A DNA stretch of 7,410 nt from Chloroflexota bacterium. GTDB lineage: Bacteria > Chloroflexota > Dormibacteria > Dormibacterales > Dormibacteraceae. The position numbers and the translations under genes were made by a program. The stretch covers positions 6,998-14,407 of the forward strand of contig DMCH01000169.1 in the NCBI GenBank assembly GCA_003446775.1, in the 5' to 3' direction. The notes beneath the pieces are model-generated. The model saw nothing but the letters and a program-made list of their open reading frames with translations, did no database searches and was not told the DNA's origin. Shown one piece after another: positions 1 to 4,945 of the stretch (its first letter is position 1; every line of letters begins with the position of its first letter).

Positions 1-311
1 TCATCGTGGACGCGGCGGGACCGGACATCGTCACCTACGCCGAACTCGTCGACAGCATCGCCATCGCCATCCAGCACAAGCGGCGGATCTTTTTCACACC
101 GCCCACCGTCACGCTCATGGCTGCGCGCGTACTGGGACGGAATTTGAAGGACGTGATCCTGACTTCCCAGGAGCTCGCAGGCCTGATGGACGAGCACCTG
201 GTTTCCACTGAACCGCCTCGTGGTCGTGTGCGCATCGAAGATTGGCTGCTTCGTGCCGCCGACGGCTTGGGCATCAGCTACTCGTCGCGGCTGGACCGGC
301 ACTTCCGCTGA
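1..311 (+). CDS. NAD(P)-binding SDR/epimerase-like protein, C-terminal fragment
   Basis: The 5' end lies outside the window. The reading frame is open from base 3 to the TGA at 309-311, giving about 102 visible residues. What is seen is a GP-x-x-x-TYAELV segment, then a basic and hydrophobic stretch ending near VLGRNLKDVILT, then SQELAGLMDEHLVS, PPRG and a final DWL...LG...YSSRLDRHF. From family knowledge, this resembles the C-terminal substrate-side region of atypical short-chain dehydrogenases of the NmrA/NDUFA9/YbjT kind, where a GP(E/D)xxTYxEL motif and an LT-xx-E-xx-GLM segment are common. The nucleotide-binding Rossmann half (GxxGxxG) would be upstream and cannot be checked. The likely role is an NAD(P)-dependent oxidoreductase or an NAD(P)-binding regulator; the substrate is unknown. 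It shares its strand with the ABC transporter genes 24 bases downstream, but a functional link is not shown. The GTG at 6 is not the true start, because the homologous region begins much further upstream. Confidence 0.7.
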   Translation, partial: IVDAAGPDIVTYAELVDSIAIAIQHKRRIFFTPPTVTLMAARVLGRNLKDVILTSQELAGLMDEHLVSTEPPRGRVRIEDWLLRAADGLGISYSSRLDRHFR

Positions 312-321
312 CACGCCCCTG

Positions 322-327
322 TAACCT
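322..327 (+). promoter_or_regulatory. Candidate -10 element for a leaderless ABC ATPase mRNA
   Basis: TAACCT fits the TAnnnT form of a sigma-70-type -10 box. It ends 8 bases before the ATG at 336. No Shine-Dalgarno-like purine run lies in the 24 bases between the upstream TGA and this ATG. A transcript starting about 7-9 bases after the box would begin at or beside the start codon. No convincing -35 box is visible at the usual distance. The match is short and could be chance; the call rests on its position plus the lack of an RBS. Confidence 0.28.
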
Positions 328-335
328 GCCATGGA

Positions 336-1127
336 ATGACCGACGAACGCAGTCCGGCCGTCGAGGCACGTCAGCTGGTCAAGCGCTACGGCACGGTCAC
401 AGCCGTCGATGGCGTCAGCTTCCAGGCGCGGCGAGGTGAAATCTTCGGTTTCCTGGGCGCCAATGGCGCGGGCAAAACGACCACCCTGCGCATGCTGTGC
501 GGCCTGCTCCGGCCCACATCGGGGACGGCGCTCATCGACGGCATCGACATCGTGGCCCAGCCGCTGCCGGCGAAGGCAAAGCTCGGTTACCTGGACGAGG
601 AGCCGTTCGTCCATCCGCACCTGACGGGACGCGAGTTCCTCGATTTCGTCGCGGACCTGTATGGGATGGCGCGCGGCCCGCAACGCGAAGAACGGAAGGC
701 GAGGCTCCTCAACCTGTTCGACCTGGCCCAGAAAGACGGCGAGCTGATCGGCAGCTACAGCCACGGCATGCGCCAGAAGATCGGCCTCGCTTCGCTTCTC
801 ATCCGCGAGCCCTCGGTGCTGCTGCTGGACGAGCCCACCAACGGGCTCGACCCACGATCGGCGCGCCTGGTCAAGGACCTGCTCGAAGAGCTCGCCGCCC
901 GCGGCACCACAGTGCTCCTGTCGACTCACATCCTGGAGGTGGCGCAGGCACTGTGCCGGCGGGTCGCGATCATCGACCGCGGCCGGATCGTCGCCATCGG
1001 GAGCATGGACGAGCTGCGCGTCCAGACCGGGAGCGAGGGCGCCAACCTGGAGGATCTGTTCCTCAAGCTCACGGCCGGGCCGGAATCGCGCGAGATGATC
1101 GAGCGGCTGCTGGAGGGGGGCTCGTAA
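336..1127 (+). CDS. ABC exporter ATP-binding subunit (ABC-2 type)
   Basis: This is the 263-residue ATPase of a two-component ABC exporter, acting on the cytoplasmic side to power the membrane subunit encoded next door. The nucleotide-binding motifs appear in order. Walker A is GANGAGKTT (41-49). The Q-loop region, GYLDEEP (84-90), has acidic residues where Gln is usual. The signature is YSHGMRQKI (141-149), Walker B with the catalytic Glu and D-loop is VLLLDEPTNGLD (161-172), and the switch His is in STH (H198). The SHGM form of the signature is common in NatA/DrrA/EcsA-like exporters. The length is normal for a single NBD with a short C-terminal tail. An ATG at 331 stops after two codons, so 336 is the start. 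There is no clear ribosome-binding site in front of it, and a possible leaderless promoter lies at 322-327. The stop is 2 bases before the permease start, so the pair is translationally coupled. The substrate cannot be told. Confidence 0.93.
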   Translation: MTDERSPAVEARQLVKRYGTVTAVDGVSFQARRGEIFGFLGANGAGKTTTLRMLCGLLRPTSGTALIDGIDIVAQPLPAKAKLGYLDEEPFVHPHLTGREFLDFVADLYGMARGPQREERKARLLNLFDLAQKDGELIGSYSHGMRQKIGLASLLIREPSVLLLDEPTNGLDPRSARLVKDLLEELAARGTTVLLSTHILEVAQALCRRVAIIDRGRIVAIGSMDELRVQTGSEGANLEDLFLKLTAGPESREMIERLLEGGS

Positions 1128-1129
1128 CC

Positions 1130-2842
1130 ATGCCCGGCGCCCTTCCTGTCATCGTGCGGGCGGAGCTCCTCGCCGCACGCAACCGGCTTGTGAAGCGCAA
1201 TCCGGCGCGGCTGGTGATTCTCGTGATCACGCTCCTCGTGGCGGGTGTTTTCCTTGGCGGCGGCGCTTTTGCAATCGGGGCGACCGCCGGCCACTTCCTG
1301 CCCTTCGCCCTCGACACGCTGCTGGCGGCGGGCTTCACAGGCCTTTCCCTGCTGATGCTGGTCGTCGGCTTTCCAACCGTGATCGCGTCTCTGTTCGTCG
1401 GCCGCGACTTGCTACAGCTCGTCGTCGCGCCCGTCCGTACGCGAGACATCTTTGTGGCGCGGCTCATGACCGCCGTGACGGCCAACCTGCTGCTCAGCTT
1501 CGTCCTCGCCGCCGGTGTCCTGGGAGTTGGAGCCGGCACCGGCGCGCCCTGGTTCTACTTCCCGATGGCGCTGCTTCTGATCGGCGTCCAGGTCCTGGTC
1601 GTCACGGCGCTGCAGGCGATCTTGATGACTGTGATCCTGCGCTGGGTGCCGGCCAAGATGGCCCGCGACGTGGCGGCGGCGGTGGCGGGTCTCACCGGCG
1701 CCGGCCTGTACCTGGCCTGGAACCTCAACCTCAGGAAGACCTTCGGGCGCAGAGGCACCGCCCCCGATATCTCGAACCTCACCTCTGTCGTGCAGCGCAT
1801 CGACTGGCTGCCGACCACCTGGCCAGGGCATGCGCTGAGCGCAACTTTGCAAGGCAACACGGCGAGTGCTCTGGTCTGGATGCTCGCGGCGCTGGCCCTC
1901 GCCGCGCTCCTCGTCGCCACTGCCGAGCTGCTCTACGCCCGCACGCTGCTGCTCGGCCTGGGGGTCTTCGGAGTCACAACCACGGGCTGGCGTCGAAGGA
2001 AGCCAAGGCCCTTCACGCCCATCTCTCCCCTCACCGCCGGTGCCCTTCGGGCACGGGCGGAGCTCCCCACACGGTGGGGAGCCCAGGGGTCGCCGTACTT
2101 TGCGATTGCTAAAAAGGATTGGCTTGGATTCCGCCGCGACGTGCGCCGGTTGACAAGGCTTCTCCCGGCGATGCTGCTGCCGCTTGGTTATGCGGCCGCG
2201 CTCAGCCAGCCGGCCCGCAACCTGAGCGGGTTCTGGTCGAACGTGGCGCTGGTCACGTTTCTGTCGATGTTCATGTCGTCGGCTCTCGCCACTCCTTCGA
2301 TCCCAAGCGAGCGCAGAGGCTTCCAGCTGCTTCGCCTGGCCCCGCTCACGATGTGGCAGCTGCTGCGTGCGAAGGTCTTGATCGCCCTGCCGGTGGTGCT
2401 GGCGGCCATGCTCGTGTTCAGCGTCGCGGTCGCCGTGGCCAGCAAGAGCGGCGCCATCCAGCTCCTGGAGCTGGTCATCTTTGGAGTCTGGCTCGCGTTC
2501 GGATTTGTATCGATCTCGGTTTCAGGCGGCGCCATCGATCCTCACTTCGAAGCCACCGATGACCGAAGGTCGGTCGGCGTCCTCGGATCGCTCACCTCCA
2601 TCGGCGGCTCGCTTGGGTTCTCGGTCCTCAGCATCGGGGCGCTCGCTCTGTTCCTGTTCGGCGAGCAGGCGGCGGCCGGGGCCGCGAACCTGGGGCCAAT
2701 TCCTTCGACCCCGGCGGTCGGCTTCGCGATGATCCTGGGCGGCTTTCTGCTGGTCGCCGCCGGGTGCGCGCTCGTCGCCGTCATGCTGACGTTCGCAAAC
2801 GCGAGGCTGCGTGCGTTCGACGGCAGCATCTCGGAAACCTGA
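1130..2842 (+). CDS. ABC exporter membrane subunit, two six-helix modules
   Basis: A 570-residue integral membrane protein. By hydrophobicity I see about twelve membrane segments, near residues 28-52, 60-90, 110-136, 140-170, 178-198, 246-280, 342-360, 368-388, 416-437, 444-466, 485-511 and 528-556. A cytoplasmic basic linker (about 285-340) separates the two halves. Each half carries a similar stretch ahead of a helix: LLQLVVAPVRTRDIFVARL (94-112) and LQLLRLAPLTMWQLLRAKVL (398-417). This suggests internal duplication of an ABC-2-like half-transporter, as in the putative ABC exporter family often called ABC_tran_2. The ATG at 1130 follows GGAGGGGGG (1112-1120) with a 9-base spacer. The frame stays open far upstream, through the ATPase gene, but that part is the ATPase read out of frame and is arginine/proline-rich noise. 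Two tight hairpins sit in the linker coding region. The substrate is unknown. Confidence 0.88.
   Translation: MPGALPVIVRAELLAARNRLVKRNPARLVILVITLLVAGVFLGGGAFAIGATAGHFLPFALDTLLAAGFTGLSLLMLVVGFPTVIASLFVGRDLLQLVVAPVRTRDIFVARLMTAVTANLLLSFVLAAGVLGVGAGTGAPWFYFPMALLLIGVQVLVVTALQAILMTVILRWVPAKMARDVAAAVAGLTGAGLYLAWNLNLRKTFGRRGTAPDISNLTSVVQRIDWLPTTWPGHALSATLQGNTASALVWMLAALALAALLVATAELLYARTLLLGLGVFGVTTTGWRRRKPRPFTPISPLTAGALRARAELPTRWGAQGSPYFAIAKKDWLGFRRDVRRLTRLLPAMLLPLGYAAALSQPARNLSGFWSNVALVTFLSMFMSSALATPSIPSERRGFQLLRLAPLTMWQLLRAKVLIALPVVLAAMLVFSVAVAVASKSGAIQLLELVIFGVWLAFGFVSISVSGGAIDPHFEATDDRRSVGVLGSLTSIGGSLGFSVLSIGALALFLFGEQAAAGAANLGPIPSTPAVGFAMILGGFLLVAAGCALVAVMLTFANARLRAFDGSISET
2034..2082 (+). repeat. 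Two adjacent hairpins inside the permease linker
   Basis: Hairpin one has arms 2034-2045 and 2049-2060 (12 bp with one G-G mismatch) around the loop TTC; its inner core is GTGCCC/GGGCAC. Hairpin two has perfect 9-bp arms GCTCCCCAC (2062-2070) and GTGGGGAGC (2074-2082) around the loop ACG. One base separates the two. Both lie in frame in the permease gene and encode residues about 302-318 of the cytoplasmic linker. Such paired hairpins resemble REP/BIME-type elements, but whether this is a repeated genomic element cannot be seen from one copy. Confidence 0.6.
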
Positions 2843-2844
2843 CG

Positions 2845-3219
2845 CTATTCGAAAGGGTCCTCGATGAGCTCGCTTTCGAATCCGCCGTCCGGCTTGCCGA
2901 CCAGGCCCACGACCGCATAGCGGATCGGGCCTTTCCAGCCCGCCAGCAACCTGTACTCGGCCGCGGCTGCCGCGAGCGCCCTGCGCTTGCGCGGGCCCAC
3001 CGCCTCGGCCGGCGTCCCGAAGGCTTCGGTGGTCCTCGTCTTGACCTCGACGATCACCAGCTCCCCGCCGCGCCGGCAGATGAGGTCGATCTCGCCCCGG
3101 CGGGCTGTGAAGCCCGCGCCGACCACCTCGTAGCCGCGACGCTTGAGCAGCTCAGCCGCCGCCTTCTCGCCGGCGCGCCCGAGCTCTAGTTGAGCGCGAG
3201 GCCTCGAAACGGCGCCCAC
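2845..3219 (-). CDS. yraN: YraN/UPF0102 family nuclease-fold protein
   Basis: A 124-residue protein of the UPF0102 (YraN) family, which has a PD-(D/E)xK nuclease-like fold. Its biological role is not settled. The family core is plain: LELGRAGEKAAAELLKRRGY (11-30), then RRGEIDLI (40-47) and VIVEVKTR (55-62). This gives the likely metal-binding and catalytic set E43, D45, E58 and K60. The conserved RFDVV-like stretch near the end reads IRYAVVGL (99-106), with Ala where Asp is usual, and the C-terminus is divergent. I chose the GTG at 3219 because it precedes the family's N-terminal LGxxGE block and gives the usual length of about 120. The frame continues upstream to 3393, but only as an antisense-like shadow within rnhB. 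The gene overlaps the 3' end of rnhB by 34 bases, so the two are probably coupled; no strong RBS is seen. It is the last gene of the leftward block and meets the permease gene tail to tail. Confidence 0.85.
   Translation of the reverse strand: MGAVSRPRAQLELGRAGEKAAAELLKRRGYEVVGAGFTARRGEIDLICRRGGELVIVEVKTRTTEAFGTPAEAVGPRKRRALAAAAAEYRLLAGWKGPIRYAVVGLVGKPDGGFESELIEDPFE
2847..2881. repeat. 9-bp inverted repeat at the convergent junction, possible bidirectional terminator
   Basis: ATTCGAAAG (2847-2855) and CTTTCGAAT (2873-2881) are perfect reverse complements around a 17-base loop. The structure starts 4 bases after the permease TGA and covers the last codons of yraN, so it lies at the 3' end of both converging transcripts. 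There is no T-run on either side, so it is not a standard intrinsic terminator. It could stabilise 3' ends, pause polymerase, or be chance. Confidence 0.4.
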
Positions 3220-3803
3220 GACGTCCGATGGATGGGGCTTGGACCCAGGCGCCGGATCGCGGCCCGATGCTGGGGCGTGGCGTAGCCCTTGTGGCCGGCG
3301 AACCCATAGCCCGGATAGATCCGGTCGTACTCGACCATGGTCTGGTCGCGGGCGACCTTGGCGACGATGCTGGCGGCCATGATCGAGGCGCACGTCCGGT
3401 CACCCCTCACGACCGCCATCTGCGGAAGCGGCGCTTCGGGCACGTCCCAAGCGTCGACGAGCAGATACTCGGCCGGCACCTGCAGCCCCGCCACCGCCCC
3501 TGCCGTGGCGAGGTGGCGTGCCCGGATGAGGCCCAACCTGTCGACCTGGGCGTGGTCGACCGCGCAGACCGAGACTGCGAGCGCTCGTCGCCGAATGATC
3601 CTGTCGAGGCGCTCGCGCTCGTCGGCGGTGAGCAGCTTGGAATCATCCAGGCCTGGGATCCGCGTGCCGATCGCGAGCACCACGGCGCCGCCTACGACCG
3701 GCCCCGCAAGGGGCCCCATGCCGACCTCATCCACGCCCGCCACCACCGAGTACCCCATGGCTCCGGCCATGCGCTCGTAGCGCCACAGCATCGGTCGCGT
3801 CAT
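3186..3803 (-). CDS. rnhB: Ribonuclease HII
   Basis: RNase HII cuts the RNA strand of RNA-DNA hybrids and starts removal of single ribonucleotides from DNA. The 205-residue protein shows the family in full: VAGVDEVGMGPLAGPVV (21-37), DDSKLL (53-58), LLVDAWD (114-120), RGD (133-135), ASIVAKVARD (144-153) and YPGYGFAGHKGYAT (163-176). The four catalytic carboxylates should be D25, E26, D117 and D135, matching the E. coli D16/E17/D108/D126 spacing. The oddity is GMG (28-30) where the substrate-sensing GRG motif is expected. The ATG at 3803 is the most upstream in-frame start; ATGs at residues 5, 12 and 16 are possible alternatives, all ahead of the first strand. No Shine-Dalgarno sequence is visible, but a TAATCT sits 6 bases upstream, so the gene may have its own leaderless promoter. 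It follows rplS by 52 bases and overlaps yraN by 34. Confidence 0.95.
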   Translation of the reverse strand: MTRPMLWRYERMAGAMGYSVVAGVDEVGMGPLAGPVVGGAVVLAIGTRIPGLDDSKLLTADERERLDRIIRRRALAVSVCAVDHAQVDRLGLIRARHLATAGAVAGLQVPAEYLLVDAWDVPEAPLPQMAVVRGDRTCASIMAASIVAKVARDQTMVEYDRIYPGYGFAGHKGYATPQHRAAIRRLGPSPIHRTSWAPFRGLALN

Positions 3804-3809
3804 GGGGTG

Positions 3810-3815
3810 AGATTA
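3810..3815 (-). promoter_or_regulatory. Candidate -10 element for leaderless rnhB-yraN transcript
   Basis: On the minus strand the sequence reads TAATCT, then CACCCC, then the rnhB ATG. This fits a TAnnnT -10 box 6 bases before the start codon. The 52-base rplS-rnhB gap is the only non-overlapping gap of any size in the block, and it has no RBS-like purine run. No good -35 box is evident. The call is tentative; rnhB may equally be read through from rplS. Confidence 0.3.
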
Positions 3816-3855
3816 CCGACGAAGGGCATCAGGCACCAGCCCCTCTTAACAGGGA

Positions 3856-4263
3856 CTACGCCTCGGATTCCTCCTCACCGTTCTCTTTCGTGTCGGCCTC
3901 GCCTTCCGGCTCGCGCGTCAGCTGCCGGCGTTCGCGGATGCGCGCCGCCTTGCCCACCTTGCCGCGCAGGTAGTAGAGCCGGCCCTGGCGGACGTCGCCG
4001 TGGCGGAGGACGTCGATCTTGTCGATGCGGGGCGAATGGATCATGAAAGTGCGCTCGACTCCGACGCCGTGGGTCACGCGACGCACCGTGAAGTTCTGGC
4101 GCAAGCCGCCGCCGGTCACGCGGATGACCGTGCCTTCGAACACCTGGATGCGCTCGCGCGTGCCCTCGACGACCTTCGCGTGCACCTTGACCGTGTCGCC
4201 CGCGCGCAGCGCGGGGACCTTGTCCTTTTGCTGCTCCTTCTCGAGCTGCTGGATGACGTTCAT
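3856..4263 (-). CDS. rplS: 50S ribosomal protein L19
   Basis: L19 is a large-subunit protein located at the 30S-50S interface. The product is 135 residues. It opens with MNVIQQLEKEQ, continues with the typical RAGDTVKVHAKVVEG (20-34), ERIQVFEGTVI (37-47) and GLRQNFTVRRVTHGVGVERTF (53-73, all in family positions), then HSPRID (76-81) and LYYLRGKVGKAARIRER (96-112). Family members commonly end near residue 115-120; here an acidic tail of about 18 residues follows (EPEGEADTKENGEEESEA). The ATG at 4263 overlaps the trmD stop as ATGA and has AAGGAG 11 bases upstream (4275-4280). The frame is open 20 codons further upstream, but that part lies inside trmD and is not L19-like. trmD-rplS coupling is a widespread arrangement. 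Confidence 0.96.
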   Translation of the reverse strand: MNVIQQLEKEQQKDKVPALRAGDTVKVHAKVVEGTRERIQVFEGTVIRVTGGGLRQNFTVRRVTHGVGVERTFMIHSPRIDKIDVLRHGDVRQGRLYYLRGKVGKAARIRERRQLTREPEGEADTKENGEEESEA

Positions 4264-4934
4264 GTCTTGTTCAACTCCTTGGTATGGGCGGAAGTTCTTT
4301 CGGCCGCCTGGCGGCGGCGCCATTGCTTGATGCGGGCGTGGTCACCGGAAAGGAGCACGTCGGGGACCATCAACCCCCGATAGTCTGCCGGGCGCGTGAA
4401 CTGGGGCCACCCGGCCGGATCTGTGGAAAAACTGTCCTGCGACAGCGATTCGGGATCGCCCACGACGCCGGGCAGCAGGCGCGCAACGGCGTCGATCAGC
4501 ACCATCGCGGGGATCTCGCCCCCGCTGAGCACATAGTCGCCGATCGAGATCTCGCGTGCCCCCAGTCCGGTCCGCACCCGATCATCGATGCCCTCGTACC
4601 GGCCGCAAACGATGATCAAGCCGGGCTCCGACGCCAGCTCTGTCGCGAGGTTCTGGTCGAGACGCTCACCCCAAGGCTCCATCAGCACGACGGGCCCGGG
4701 ATTGTGGGGGCGGATCGAATCCACAGCCTCGAAGACGGGCTCTGGCTTGAGGACCATGCCAGGGCCGCCGCCGAACGGCATGTCATCAACCTGCCGGTGA
4801 CGGTCGTGCGTATGGTCGCGAAGGTCGTGCGTATGCACCTGGACGATCCCGCGCTCGATGCCACGGCCCACGACGCCGTGCTCGAACACGGGGCCGAACA
4901 TGCCCGGGAAGATCGTCACGACGTCAAACCTCAT
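4260..4934 (-). CDS. trmD: tRNA (guanine37-N1)-methyltransferase TrmD
   Basis: TrmD uses S-adenosylmethionine to methylate N1 of G37 in tRNAs with G36G37, which protects the reading frame. The 224-residue product shows the SPOUT trefoil-knot enzyme clearly: MRFDVVTIFPGMF at the start, HDRHRQVDDMPFGGGPGMV (43-61), VCGRYEGIDDRV (109-120), ISIGDYVLSGGEIPAMVLID (129-148) and RLLPGVVG (152-159). R152 and D167 line up with the catalytic R154 and D169 of E. coli. The later acidic position (E. coli D177, in LLDxPxYTRP) is Gly175 here (PAGWPQFTRP). The C-terminus stops about 30 residues earlier than in E. coli. The ATG at 4934 matches the family N-terminus and has GAGGG (4942-4946) upstream, which includes the rimM stop region. 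The frame is open upstream to 5303 only as a shadow of rimM. It lies 11 bases after rimM and overlaps rplS by 4. Confidence 0.95.
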   Translation of the reverse strand: MRFDVVTIFPGMFGPVFEHGVVGRGIERGIVQVHTHDLRDHTHDRHRQVDDMPFGGGPGMVLKPEPVFEAVDSIRPHNPGPVVLMEPWGERLDQNLATELASEPGLIIVCGRYEGIDDRVRTGLGAREISIGDYVLSGGEIPAMVLIDAVARLLPGVVGDPESLSQDSFSTDPAGWPQFTRPADYRGLMVPDVLLSGDHARIKQWRRRQAAERTSAHTKELNKT

Positions 4935-4945
4935 CGAGATTCCCT

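Noticed and set aside
84..90. Acidic residues in place of Gln in the Q-loop of the ABC ATPase (protein residues 84-90, DNA about 585-605).
   Set aside because: GYLPE/GYLxEE forms are seen in many exporters of this group and do not indicate an inactive protein.
497..1129. Long open frame running upstream of the permease ATG through the ATPase gene, as if a 781-residue fusion.
   Set aside because: The upstream 211 residues are Arg/Ala/Pro-rich and are the ATPase gene read in another frame. The permease has its own RBS and ATG at 1130.
2845..3393. Longer yraN starting at 3393 (182 residues).
   Set aside because: The extra 58 residues lie within rnhB, are His/Arg/Pro-rich and unlike the family. 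The GTG at 3219 gives the normal length.
3700..3715. Perfect GGCCCC-GCAA-GGGGCC hairpin in rnhB.
   Set aside because: It is forced by the conserved residues GPLAGP, and the GNRA loop appears only on the strand opposite the message.
3804..3855. Possible terminator between rplS and rnhB: a 4-5 bp CCCT/AGGG stem just after the rplS stop and a GGGC/GCCC stem with an 11-base loop.
   Set aside because: Both stems are short and neither is followed by a T-run. They are not convincing as an intrinsic terminator.
3228..4046. 272-codon plus-strand frame opposite rnhB and rplS.
   Set aside because: It is antisense to two well-supported genes, its composition is His/Arg/Pro-rich with no recognisable domain, and it has no RBS. 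High G+C explains the open frame.
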